This document shows, piece by piece, positions 17,539 through 25,785 of a stretch of DNA of 64,000 nucleotides (position 1 is its first letter; each line of letters opens with the position of its first letter). The stretch comes from CAG-826 sp964583155. GTDB lineage: Bacteria; Bacillota_I; Bacilli_A; RFN20; CAG-826. The notes under the pieces are model-generated. The model did no database searches and had not been told where the DNA came from. It saw nothing but the letters and a program-made list of their open reading frames with translations. The stretch is taken from assembly GCA_964583155.1 (NCBI GenBank), contig CAZOUY010000001.1:248001-312000 (forward strand), in the 5' to 3' direction. Position numbers and translations under genes: made by a program.

Positions 17539-18312
17539 TTAAAAGAAATTTCGTAGCGTTTTTAAAGCATTCTTTTCAAGACGTGAGACCTGGGCTTGCG
17601 AGATGGCAAATTCATTAGCGATCTCCAATTGGGTTTCCCCTTCAAAATAGCGTTTTCGAATAATGACCGCTTCCATCTCATCAAGTGCCTTTAATCCTTC
17701 CTGCAAAGAGAGGGAATTAAGAAGCTTATCGGTGCTTTCGCTTTCACACGGCAAGACATCGATAAGCTCCATTGATTCTTCAAAATCATTGTATAGTGGT
17801 TCACTGAGAAAAACGACTCCGCTTATCGCCTCAAAGCATTCAACAATCTCGTAATAGTCGACACCGATCGCATCGGCTAATTCCTGATATGTCGGTTCTC
17901 TTTGATAATTGGCAATCCATTCTTCTTTCGCTTTTAAGGCACGATAAGCGCGATCTTTAATTTGTCGTGACACTCTTAAAAAGGAATTATCACGCAAATA
18001 CCGCTTAATCTCACCGAGAATCATCGGAACAGCGTATGTTGAAAACTTCACATCGTGTTCGAGTGAAAAGTTATCGATCGCTTTGATCAAACCAACCACA
18101 CCAATTTGAAAAAGATCATCGAGATTATCCACTCTTTTGGTAAACTGATTGACAATGCTTAACACGAGCTTTAAATTTCCTAAAATGATTAATTCTTTTT
18201 TTCCTAGATCCCCTTTTTGATATGCGGCGATGTTTTCAATCGTCTCCTTCGATGACATCACCTTTAATGAACCTGTATCCACTCCCGTTATAACAACTTT
18301 ATATTGGGCCAA
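17539..18312 (-). CDS. sigG: RNA polymerase sporulation sigma factor SigG
   Basis: SigG directs late gene expression in the forespore. The 257-aa product has the typical SigG N-terminus (KVVITGVDTGSLKVM), region 2 (NLDDLFQIGVVGLIKAIDNF, FSTYAVPMILGEIKRYLRD), region 3 and a region 4 helix-turn-helix (TQLEIANEFAISQAQVSRLEK). The N-terminal stretch separates it from SigF and SigB. It follows sigE with a short gap, exactly as in Bacillus. Its presence next to spoIIGA and sigE is good evidence for an endospore programme. Confidence 0.94.
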   Translation of the reverse strand: MAQYKVVITGVDTGSLKVMSSKETIENIAAYQKGDLGKKELIILGNLKLVLSIVNQFTKRVDNLDDLFQIGVVGLIKAIDNFSLEHDVKFSTYAVPMILGEIKRYLRDNSFLRVSRQIKDRAYRALKAKEEWIANYQREPTYQELADAIGVDYYEIVECFEAISGVVFLSEPLYNDFEESMELIDVLPCESESTDKLLNSLSLQEGLKALDEMEAVIIRKRYFEGETQLEIANEFAISQAQVSRLEKNALKTLRNFF

Positions 18313-18348
18313 AGCAAAGATCTCCTTTGCTTTTATTGTGACCCGTTT

Positions 18349-19038
18349 TTACTTATGTAAACCAACTTTTAATTTTTTTAAAATCTTTTTTTCAAGACGC
18401 GAAATATATGATTGTGAGATTCCTAAATACGAGGCTACTTCCTTTTGGGTCATCTCATCCTTACCATCCAAGCCGAAGCGCATATTTAAGATTTCGCGCT
18501 CCCGCGGCTTGAGCTTTTTGATTTCTTCCTCCAATGCATCCTTTTCATCATCATCGTTCATGTCATCGATGATTTTATGATGATCGGTGCTTAAGATATC
18601 CGAAAGCAATAGCTCATTTCCATCATAGTCGCGATTGAGCGGTTCATCCAAACTGACCTCCGTTTTTTGCTTAGCCCTTTTTCTTAGATACATTAAAATT
18701 TCATTTTCGATGCATCGCGAAGCATAGGTGGCTAATTTAATATTCTTATCGCATTTAAACGTCATGATGGCTTTGATAAGTCCCAATGTCCCGATACTTA
18801 TTAGGTCCTCAAGATTGTAAATATTGTTTTCATATCGTTTCGCAACATAGACCACCAGCCGGAGATTATGTTCAATCAAGCGATTGCGCGCTACCATCGA
18901 GCCATTTCGATATTCCTCGATCGCCTTTAATTCTTCTTCCCTAGATAAAGGCGGCGGTAGTGTTTCTTTCCCATTGATATATAAGACCTCTCCGTGATGA
19001 AACAACCAATTTTTAAAACGAATCCATAACTTTTTCAT
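18349..19038 (-). CDS. sigE: RNA polymerase sporulation sigma factor SigE (pro-form)
   Basis: SigE is the early mother-cell sigma factor, made as inactive pro-SigE and cleaved by SpoIIGA. I start it at the ATG at 19038 (MKKLWIRFKNWLFHHG), which gives the familiar pro-sequence followed by GEVLYINGKETLPPPLSREEE; a GTG eleven codons earlier is possible but not needed. The 229-aa product then shows region 2 (NLEDLISIGTLGLIKAI, LATYASRCIENEILMYLR) and region 4 (MTQKEVASYLGISQSYISRLEK). It lies directly after spoIIGA, its processing protease. Confidence 0.95.
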   Translation of the reverse strand: MKKLWIRFKNWLFHHGEVLYINGKETLPPPLSREEELKAIEEYRNGSMVARNRLIEHNLRLVVYVAKRYENNIYNLEDLISIGTLGLIKAIMTFKCDKNIKLATYASRCIENEILMYLRKRAKQKTEVSLDEPLNRDYDGNELLLSDILSTDHHKIIDDMNDDDEKDALEEEIKKLKPREREILNMRFGLDGKDEMTQKEVASYLGISQSYISRLEKKILKKLKVGLHK

Positions 19039-19043
19039 AAGCG

Positions 19044-19793
19044 CTAATGAAGGTAAGCATTTAACAAACACTCACAGCCATTAAAACCCTCCTTACGATC
19101 GACAAGTGCGACATAGACCAGCGTCTTTTCAGCTAAATCATTCAACGAAATCAAAGCTTCCTGTAATTCAATTTCTTTTTGGGCCTCCATCATATGATAG
19201 ACCACACGCGGCTTTTCTTGTTCCTCCATAAAGGGCCAATTTTGCCGAAGACAGAAGATAACGGGGACTCCACAATACTTCATGGTATTGCCGGTATCGT
19301 AGTATGATCGGAATTTCGCCTTTTGGTCGTTAACTGTCAATATCACATCCATCTTATAATTTCCTAAATGATAGAGACGGTCGACGCCCTTCGAGACCAA
19401 AAAAAGCAAGAGAAGAAAAACGGGTAATACTAAGAGGGTCAATAGTCCATACGGATCATGAATCGTAAAAATAAAATGATAGACACTAATCTTGTCTGTG
19501 ATAAGAGACAAAGCATAGCTAAGCCCGTAATAGCTAAATAAATAATAGAAAAGCGGACTGAGAAAATGCTTTTTAAAAAAAAGAAAAAATATAAGCGCAT
19601 GCAATAAAACAATTAAAACAGCACTGATCCAACTTGGAAAATACACTCCCACAATAAGTGGTATCGTCGCAATAATAAGTTTAAAGACACCCCTCCTTTT
19701 TAAGCGGTTAGTCGACACCGTATTCATAAATTTGACGCTAACCATAACGATAATAATATGCGCTACAATCATTAAATCAAAATACACATTCAT
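19044..19793 (-). CDS. spoIIGA: Sporulation sigma-E factor processing peptidase SpoIIGA
   Basis: SpoIIGA is a membrane aspartyl protease that cleaves pro-SigE after a signal from the forespore protein SpoIIR. The 249-aa product has about five membrane helices in its first 135 residues and a cytoplasmic protease-like domain with Asp166 in YYDTGNTMKYCGVPVIF, the DTGN motif of the family. It is about 60 residues shorter than the Bacillus protein, mainly in the protease part. The ATG is preceded by AGGTGATGAG and overlaps the upstream small frame by 4 nt. A 22-bp-spaced promoter with a Spo0A-like box lies just upstream. Confidence 0.92.
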   Translation of the reverse strand: MNVYFDLMIVAHIIIVMVSVKFMNTVSTNRLKRRGVFKLIIATIPLIVGVYFPSWISAVLIVLLHALIFFLFFKKHFLSPLFYYLFSYYGLSYALSLITDKISVYHFIFTIHDPYGLLTLLVLPVFLLLLFLVSKGVDRLYHLGNYKMDVILTVNDQKAKFRSYYDTGNTMKYCGVPVIFCLRQNWPFMEEQEKPRVVYHMMEAQKEIELQEALISLNDLAEKTLVYVALVDRKEGFNGCECLLNAYLH

Positions 19794-19996
19794 CTCTCAT
19801 CACCTGCTACTATCATAAAAAAGGCGAAAATAAAAAAAAGTCGAAATACGGAAATTTTACCAATAATCTTTAAAAAGAAAAAATCGCCTTGATCGACGGC
19901 GTTTTTATTCCCTTCCTGATGAAGGAAGTAACCGTAGATGATCAAGCCAATTCCGCTGATAAACGACAAAAAAAAGAGGATATTGCGATCGATCAA
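19790..19996 (-). CDS. Possible small membrane protein before spoIIGA
   Basis: A 68-codon frame with two hydrophobic stretches (ILFFLSFISGIGLIIYGYFL, and ISVFRLFFIFAFFMIVAG). It ends in ATGA overlapping the spoIIGA start, which supports translation. Its only start is a TTG that lies in the loop of a strong terminator hairpin (19968-20014), and no internal Met is placed usefully. It could be read only from transcripts that pass the terminator, or it may be a chance frame. No family recognised. Confidence 0.35.
   Translation of the reverse strand: MIDRNILFFLSFISGIGLIIYGYFLHQEGNKNAVDQGDFFFLKIIGKISVFRLFFIFAFFMIVAGDER
19812..19845 (-). promoter_or_regulatory. Candidate spoIIG-type promoter with Spo0A-like box
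   Basis: On the minus strand TTCGAC (19840-19845) and TATGAT (19812-19817) are separated by 22 bp. TTCGACT matches the 0A box complement TTCGACA at 6 of 7 positions. The Bacillus spoIIG promoter is known for a 22-bp spacer with 0A boxes near -35, so the layout fits. Transcription would begin just before the spoIIGA ribosome site. Confidence 0.45.
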
Positions 19997-20014
19997 CGAC
20001 CAAATATCCTCTTT
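19968..20014 (-). terminator. Terminator after the ftsZ gene set
   Basis: AAAGAGGATATT and AATATCCTCTTT form a perfect 12-bp stem with an 18-nt loop and eight T on the minus strand. It closes the long dcw transcript after the membrane protein gene and separates it from spoIIGA-sigE-sigG. Confidence 0.85.
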
Positions 20015-20042
20015 CTAAATTATATCGCTTATAGCGTGATAA

Positions 20043-20567
20043 TTATTTAACCTTTAATAAATAGAATGCCGAACCAAGGGTACCGACGATGGAAATAGCG
20101 CCCCCTAAAATTGAACCGATGCCGAGCGCATATCCCAAATCCTTAAATGACGAGGTTGAAGATCCGGAACCGACAATGGTCGAAGTCGTGACCTTTAAAA
20201 ATGACACTTGAGGAATTAAGAAGAAGCAAACAGCCGCAAAGAGGAAGGTTAAACAAACGACCAATCCACCGACTCTGCCTTTCACAAGGAAGCAAACAAC
20301 GCTTCCGATCAAAGGTAACAAAAGACATAAAACCGGTAAAATTGCAAACGTAATAACGGTTTCATTCGATGCGATTGATCCGATCGAAATGGATAGGTTA
20401 TCGACCCTACCACCGAAAGCTAATCGGAATAGATTAACCGTGGATGTGCTGTTGTCCGTGCTTTTGATAACTCCGGGAAGGAATCCCATTACTAGGACTA
20501 ACACTGAGATTGCCAATAAACATAATGGAATCAATTTAACAATACTTTTTTTACTTTTTTTCGCCAT
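20043..20567 (-). CDS. Four-helix membrane protein downstream of ftsZ
   Basis: A 174-aa protein I do not recognise. A basic N-terminus (MAKKSKKSIVK) is followed by four membrane helices (around 10-30, 72-95, 98-120 and 145-170) and Ser/Thr-rich outer loops (STDNSTSTVN, GSGSSTSS). GAAAGGAGAGATAATT precedes the ATG. It follows ftsZ by 31 nt and ends at the operon terminator, so it is co-expressed with division genes. In Bacillus this place holds bpr or nothing related. Confidence 0.7.
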   Translation of the reverse strand: MAKKSKKSIVKLIPLCLLAISVLVLVMGFLPGVIKSTDNSTSTVNLFRLAFGGRVDNLSISIGSIASNETVITFAILPVLCLLLPLIGSVVCFLVKGRVGGLVVCLTFLFAAVCFFLIPQVSFLKVTTSTIVGSGSSTSSFKDLGYALGIGSILGGAISIVGTLGSAFYLLKVK

Positions 20568-20598
20568 AATTATCTCTCCTTTCTCATTTTATGATTAA

Positions 20599-21693
20599 TT
20601 AAAAGCGATTTTTAAAATAATTTGGGAGAATGGAATCGTCGTCCTCCTCTTCGGCACTAGTCTCTTCAACCTCTTCCTCTTTCTTATAAATTCGCGGTTG
20701 AACAGGCTGATATGGTGGAACCGAGGTGAAATCGAATTCTTCCGCAAAATCAGTGGCAATCACGCTCACGAGCATCTGATCGGTCAATTCAGGATTAACA
20801 GAAATGCCAAATTTCATATCAAGCGTCCCACCGGCCTCTTTCATAATCTCATCAGCGGCTTGCTGAGCCTCATATAAGGAAACATTCGTCCCGCAGGTCA
20901 CCGAAATAATGGCGCTGCGTGCCCCTTTGATGGATACTTCAAGTAGTGGTGAGGCCACCGCCGAAAGGGCGGCGTCCCGTGCCTTATTAGGTCCACTTCC
21001 CGTTCCAAAGCCGATTAAAGCGATGCCCGCATTTCGTAAGGTGTTACTCACATCAGCGAAATCCAAATTGATAATCGCCGGTAATAAAATGAGATCCGTC
21101 ACCGTTTTAACGGATTGGGCTAACACTTTATCGGATTCCGAAAATGCTTCGGTAATTGGACATTGACCATTCATCATTAAAAGCCGATCATTGGAAACGA
21201 TAATAATCGCATCCACATTATCCTTTAATTTATTCAAGCCATCGATCGATTGCGAGATACGCTTATTGCCTTCAATTCCAAAAGGACGCGTGACAATAGC
21301 GATGGTTAAGGCTCCGGCTTCGCGAGCGATGCGGGCGATAACCGGTGATGCACCTGTGCCTGTTCCGCCACCCATTCCGGCTGCGATGAAGACCATATCC
21401 GCACCTTCGACGATTTTGCGAATTTCCTCTTCGCTTTGTAAGGCCGCCGACTCGCCGACATTAGGATCGCCTCCGGCACCTAGTCCTTTATAGGAATCGC
21501 TTCCTAGGACGAGACGTTGCCGTGATTTCGAGGTGCTCAGTGCCTGCTTATCGGTATTGGCAACATAAAACTCCACCGAGGATATATTTTCATCGATCAT
21601 GCGATTAACGGCATTATTACCAGCTCCACCGACGCCGATGACAATGATTCGGGCTACAGGGGCAAAGTTATCTAATTCATTTTCTTCTATCAT
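20599..21693 (-). CDS. ftsZ: Cell division GTPase FtsZ
   Basis: FtsZ is the tubulin homologue that forms the Z-ring. The 364-aa product has the nucleotide motif GVGGAGNNAVNRM at 20-32, the tubulin signature GGGTGTG at 108-114, and the T7 loop NLDFADV near 209. A short acidic linker leads to the C-terminal peptide DSILPNYFKNRF, which binds SepF and FtsA. It starts behind ATAGGAGGAAAATCG and follows ftsA by 11 nt. Confidence 0.98.
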   Translation of the reverse strand: MIEENELDNFAPVARIIVIGVGGAGNNAVNRMIDENISSVEFYVANTDKQALSTSKSRQRLVLGSDSYKGLGAGGDPNVGESAALQSEEEIRKIVEGADMVFIAAGMGGGTGTGASPVIARIAREAGALTIAIVTRPFGIEGNKRISQSIDGLNKLKDNVDAIIIVSNDRLLMMNGQCPITEAFSESDKVLAQSVKTVTDLILLPAIINLDFADVSNTLRNAGIALIGFGTGSGPNKARDAALSAVASPLLEVSIKGARSAIISVTCGTNVSLYEAQQAADEIMKEAGGTLDMKFGISVNPELTDQMLVSVIATDFAEEFDFTSVPPYQPVQPRIYKKEEEVEETSAEEEDDDSILPNYFKNRF

Positions 21694-21704
21694 CGATTTT
21701 CCTC

Positions 21705-22964
21705 CTATAATTCATCATCCAAATCATTGATCGGATGACTGGTTTTGATTCTTCGTGATTTGGTTTCGGTCGCAGTATCGCTCACCGATTTTTCTTCTGG
21801 CTCATCATCTTCAAGAGGCTTGATCGAACCTAATATTTTAATAGCCCCGACGCAATTGGTGTATTGGGCATCGCGAGCGCCTAATGAGGTCGGGGTAATC
21901 GTCCGCAAATCCTCACAATTAAGCATCGCCTTCAAGACCTGGGCCAAGCCATGGAACTTCGTGCCACCACCGATTAGCATGATGGGAAGATTCAAAATCT
22001 TAGGGTCATTTTGCTCCGCTAATTCCTGAATACTTGCTAAGATCTCATGAGCGTATTCATGGATAAATGTGCCGACTGCCTCTTTCCAATCATCGTAATT
22101 GACGTTATAGCGCTCCTTCTTCTCTTTGTTGACAACGGAAAATAATGGTGCGTGGAAGCCATAATCCTCCTCTTCGAAGCCAAACATTTCTTTGAGCTGT
22201 TGAGCGCCTGAAACATCGATTCCGAAATTGTTCGCCAGACGTTCACCGATATGGTCAACGCCATGATAAATAAACGTCGAAGCTAGCAGCTGCTTTCTTC
22301 CGACCAGATTGATGGTCGTGATTTTGGCGCCTAGATCGATGATTAAAAAATCATTGGGAATATTCTTTTGTTGCTTAATGACCTCTAACGCTGCATAGGG
22401 AGCAACGATGATTTTGCTGGACCGGAGATTGGCCTGCAAAAGCGCTTTTTTATAGGAATTCACTAGGTGAATAGGCGCAACATGCAGCTTCGCCCGAATG
22501 GTGACGCTATTGGAAATTTGTCCAAGAGGCGGTTCTAAAAATTGTTGACCACGATCGAGGATAAAGACATCGGGCAAAATATCGATTATGGTCGAATTAT
22601 CACTTGTTTTTGCCTTTGATAATTGCGATAGAACATTCTCGATATCGAGCTTAGCGATCTTTCCAATCGGCGAAACGATGCTCGTCGTTTGAGCATGCTC
22701 ATAGACCTCAAAGCCAATCGGCGAAATGACCATCGCGATGTCGCGAATAGGGCTTGATAAGGCCGAATTCACTTCCTTTAAGGTCGCGGATAGAGCCTTA
22801 TTGACAGCATTAAAATCACAAATGGTGCCCTCGCTCACCGCTCCATCTTCAAGAGGTGTCGAAAGGGCCTTAACGACTATCACATAGCCATCAAGAACAT
22901 AGCCGACCACTAATTTAATAGCCTTCGAAGTAATTTCCAAGGCACCAATTAATTTTGTTTCCAT
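21705..22964 (-). CDS. ftsA: Cell division protein FtsA (divergent)
   Basis: An actin-fold protein expected to link FtsZ to the membrane and recruit wall synthases. I start it at 22964 (METKLIGALEITSK) behind GGAAGGAAATT; this gives 419 aa. The SHS2/1C region lies near 85-165, phosphate-2 reads DLGAKITT and the adenosine motif LIGGGTKFHGL. Phosphate-1 reads GALEITSK where most relatives have GLDIGTTK, so the Asp is replaced by Glu. The C-terminus is acidic and ends SHPINDLDDEL, without the amphipathic membrane helix usual for FtsA. Placement directly before ftsZ leaves little doubt about identity; the two oddities may mean altered ATP use and anchoring. Confidence 0.9.
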   Translation of the reverse strand: METKLIGALEITSKAIKLVVGYVLDGYVIVVKALSTPLEDGAVSEGTICDFNAVNKALSATLKEVNSALSSPIRDIAMVISPIGFEVYEHAQTTSIVSPIGKIAKLDIENVLSQLSKAKTSDNSTIIDILPDVFILDRGQQFLEPPLGQISNSVTIRAKLHVAPIHLVNSYKKALLQANLRSSKIIVAPYAALEVIKQQKNIPNDFLIIDLGAKITTINLVGRKQLLASTFIYHGVDHIGERLANNFGIDVSGAQQLKEMFGFEEEDYGFHAPLFSVVNKEKKERYNVNYDDWKEAVGTFIHEYAHEILASIQELAEQNDPKILNLPIMLIGGGTKFHGLAQVLKAMLNCEDLRTITPTSLGARDAQYTNCVGAIKILGSIKPLEDDEPEEKSVSDTATETKSRRIKTSHPINDLDDEL

Positions 22965-22984
22965 AATTTCCTTCCTTTCCTCCG

Positions 22985-23869
22985 TTATAAAAGACGACAA
23001 GCGTTTTCTTTGCCATCATACATACATACTGTATTATAATACGATAACGAGTTTATTGTATCATGTTTATATAAATTTTTATCGCTCGTATTTTCAATTG
23101 CGTTAAAAATCTGCTGTAATCGCCGTTCCTCAAGAAAATAAGCAAAGCTCTCATCGCGCATCAGTATACGAACATACTTACCATCACCAAAGGGAAAATA
23201 GAAGCCAAATAAGAGCGTTTGACCATCCTTCGTATAGGCAATATCAAAATACGCTGCTTGCTTAAGAATCGAAGGAGCGATCTCCTTCATATTTCGTAAA
23301 AGCTGGAGCTTTCTTTTTTGGGATTGGGTGGCATCCTGATCCTGATTTAAAAAAGAAAGATCGCTGATTAGAAGTGGGGTTTCCTCCTCTTGAAAATCAT
23401 AGGTCGAATCAGGATAGCGAGTTAAAAAATCATTAAGAGTCTCCCCGTTTGATAGGATATATTCTGCCGTTTGTTCATTTTGACTTTTTAAAACGCATGC
23501 GATCTCATCGATCGTAATATCCAGGCCGAAAACATGCCACGACACTTCACAGCTGGCAATAAATTCCTTTTGTGATATTTTTTCGGCGAGCTTTTTCTCA
23601 TTGATAAAAATTAAAGGTGTGGAATCATGGTACGAGGCATAGGATAACAATGTCTTGCGATCCAATAAATACGCCCCCTTAACCTCCGTATTTCGACAAG
23701 AAAAAACGGGTAAAAACGGTGATAAACAGAGGGCAAAAATCACGATAAGAAAAATCGTCAAACGAAAAGAAAAGGCACGTCGGGCATGATGCTCTTTTTC
23801 ATCGATTTTCGCTTCAAAAAGATGAATTCTTTCTTCGCTGACACTCGTTTTGATCTCTTCCTCATCCAT
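22985..23869 (-). CDS. divIB: Cell division protein DivIB/FtsQ
   Basis: Single-span protein of the DivIB-DivIC-FtsL complex that regulates septal PBP activity. I start it at 23869 (MDEEEIKTSV) behind AAGGTGGTGA, overlapping murB by 8 nt; this gives 294 aa. A cytoplasmic acidic tail is followed by one membrane helix (LTIFLIVIFALCLSPFLPVF), a POTRA domain (VKGAYLLDRKTLLSY, SCEVSWHVFGLDITIDE) and a beta domain. The location murB-divIB-ftsA is that of Bacillus. Confidence 0.9.
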   Translation of the reverse strand: MDEEEIKTSVSEERIHLFEAKIDEKEHHARRAFSFRLTIFLIVIFALCLSPFLPVFSCRNTEVKGAYLLDRKTLLSYASYHDSTPLIFINEKKLAEKISQKEFIASCEVSWHVFGLDITIDEIACVLKSQNEQTAEYILSNGETLNDFLTRYPDSTYDFQEEETPLLISDLSFLNQDQDATQSQKRKLQLLRNMKEIAPSILKQAAYFDIAYTKDGQTLLFGFYFPFGDGKYVRILMRDESFAYFLEERRLQQIFNAIENTSDKNLYKHDTINSLSYYNTVCMYDGKENACRLL

Positions 23870-24749
23870 TGTCTTCACCACCTTGAATCGCAATTTCAAG
23901 TTCCAATAAAATAGTATATTTATTATATACTATCTTTTGGATTGTCGCAACGAATTCAAGCAATTCGTGGGCGGTGGCTCCTTTTTGAAAAATTAAAAAA
24001 TTAGCGTGTTTATCGCTGATGGCAATATGCTCTGAATGAAATCCCTTTAATCCCGCTTGTTCAATGATTTGTCCGGCATAATAATGATCACCATTTTTAA
24101 ACGTTGATCCAAGACTCATCACTCCGTGCGGCTGATGCGCTATCCGATATTCATGATATTCCTTCTCTTGTCTTTGTATTTCATGATAATCGCCTTTTTT
24201 TAAGGAAAAGCGAGCGCTAAAAAGAAGGCCAAGCGGTCTATTTTTCACTTTTGATGAGCGGGAAGCGTATTCCATATCTTCCTTTTTAACAATGAGAATC
24301 TCACCATCAGGAGTTATAAACAAAAGATCGAGCAGATAATCGCTGATGGTCTGATGAAAGGCCCCGGAATTATTGATCAAGGCGCCGGCTAAGGTGCCAG
24401 GGATATCCTCTAACCCGCTCCATCCCTGATAGCCGGATTGGCTTAGCTTACGGGCTAAAAAGGAAAGACTAATTCCTGCCTCAACATAGAGGATATCTTC
24501 CTTCAGGTAATAATGTTTGGCACATAAATTAATGGCGATCGTTGGTTGCGGATATTGATCGCGATAGACGAAATTACTGCCCTTTCCGATGTAGAAATGC
24601 TGATAATGATGCTTTTTGATATCGTCAAAGGTCAAAAGGGCGCCTTTAATCGTAAAAATATCGACCTTGGCTACCACGGTTCCACCGATTTTCACCATGG
24701 AGATCCTGTTAAGCGGATATTGCGGGTGGATAAGACGATCAATAGTCAT
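23862..24749 (-). CDS. murB: UDP-N-acetylenolpyruvoylglucosamine reductase
   Basis: MurB uses FAD and NADPH to reduce enolpyruvyl-UDP-GlcNAc to UDP-MurNAc. The 295-aa product has an FAD-binding fold with GLEDIPGTLAGALINNSGA near residue 110 and the catalytic serine loop SLGSTFKNGDHY near 210. It lacks the extra loop of the E. coli-type enzyme, so it is type II. It overlaps murG by 11 nt and divIB by 8 nt. Confidence 0.94.
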   Translation of the reverse strand: MTIDRLIHPQYPLNRISMVKIGGTVVAKVDIFTIKGALLTFDDIKKHHYQHFYIGKGSNFVYRDQYPQPTIAINLCAKHYYLKEDILYVEAGISLSFLARKLSQSGYQGWSGLEDIPGTLAGALINNSGAFHQTISDYLLDLLFITPDGEILIVKKEDMEYASRSSKVKNRPLGLLFSARFSLKKGDYHEIQRQEKEYHEYRIAHQPHGVMSLGSTFKNGDHYYAGQIIEQAGLKGFHSEHIAISDKHANFLIFQKGATAHELLEFVATIQKIVYNKYTILLELEIAIQGGEDNG

Positions 24750-25785
24750 AGCCTTCGATCACATCCAAGATGGTGCGCGTCGATGATCGATATGTCTTAT
24801 TAACGAGGCGCTTACGCATTTGAAAAAGCACTTGCGGATTTTTCAAAAGGTCATCTAAAAAATCGCTTAACCGCTCTTTACTAATATCCTTTTCTTTCAT
24901 GACGAAGGCTTCATTATTTTGCAAAATCCGAGCGGCATTTTGGCTTTGATGATCATGCTTAACATAGGGCGAAGGAATCAAAAGAGCGGGAATCGCCAGG
25001 GCTTGAATTTCAAAGATGCTCGTGGCCCCGGCCCGCATTACGACAAGACTAGCGCGACTCATATAGGCCAATATTTCATTGCTATATGCTAGTAAACGCA
25101 CATTCATCCCCCAGGATTCTTGTTTGGCCTTTTCATAATGCTTCTGTCCGGTAATAACCGTGAATTCTACGCCTTTTAAGCGCTCATCGAGCGTCACAAG
25201 GCGAATCGTTTCTAAAAGCGTGGTCGATCCCAAGCTTCCCGCTAAAAAAAGGATGCGAAAGGGCGTGATATCGTAACGCGTTCTTCGAAGTCGATAGGCT
25301 TCATCAGCGCGCGGATTGCCACTGAAGATCATCTTTTTTTGATAGCGCGTCGGAATTTCAATATTTTCAAAGGCCGTAAAGAGGTTCGTGGCCTGATATA
25401 AGGACCAGGCGTTAGCGTCCCCTAGGACCGCATTTTGCTCATGAAGAAAAAATCTAATATGCGCTTTTTTCGCTGCACGACTCGCGACAAAGCTCATAAA
25501 TCCCCCGAAGGCGATGACCGCATCATAATCCTGCATCTTATGCGCTAAGGATGCGATCTTCTTTTTTAAGAGAATAAGATTTTGTGGCCTTTTAAAATAA
25601 GCCTTCGCCTGCGTATAAATCGAAAACGGCACGCGATCGATATCATTATCGGTGATTATTCTTTCCTCCAAAGAACCATTCACGATCAAATAACCGACCT
25701 GATGCTTTTTTTTAGCTTCTTTTAAAAGGGCGTAAGCCGGATAGATATGCCCTCCGCTACCGGAGGCGATGAACAAAAGACGCAT
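24739..25785 (-). CDS. murG: Lipid II synthase MurG
   Basis: MurG transfers GlcNAc from UDP-GlcNAc to lipid I on the inner membrane face. The 348-aa GT-B protein has the N-terminal glycine loop ASGSGGHIYPA (about 8-18), AFGGFMSFVASRAA, and the acceptor/donor segment RAGATSIFEIQALAIPALLIP near 245. It overlaps ftsW by 29 nt. Confidence 0.95.
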   Translation of the reverse strand: MRLLFIASGSGGHIYPAYALLKEAKKKHQVGYLIVNGSLEERIITDNDIDRVPFSIYTQAKAYFKRPQNLILLKKKIASLAHKMQDYDAVIAFGGFMSFVASRAAKKAHIRFFLHEQNAVLGDANAWSLYQATNLFTAFENIEIPTRYQKKMIFSGNPRADEAYRLRRTRYDITPFRILFLAGSLGSTTLLETIRLVTLDERLKGVEFTVITGQKHYEKAKQESWGMNVRLLAYSNEILAYMSRASLVVMRAGATSIFEIQALAIPALLIPSPYVKHDHQSQNAARILQNNEAFVMKEKDISKERLSDFLDDLLKNPQVLFQMRKRLVNKTYRSSTRTILDVIEGYDY

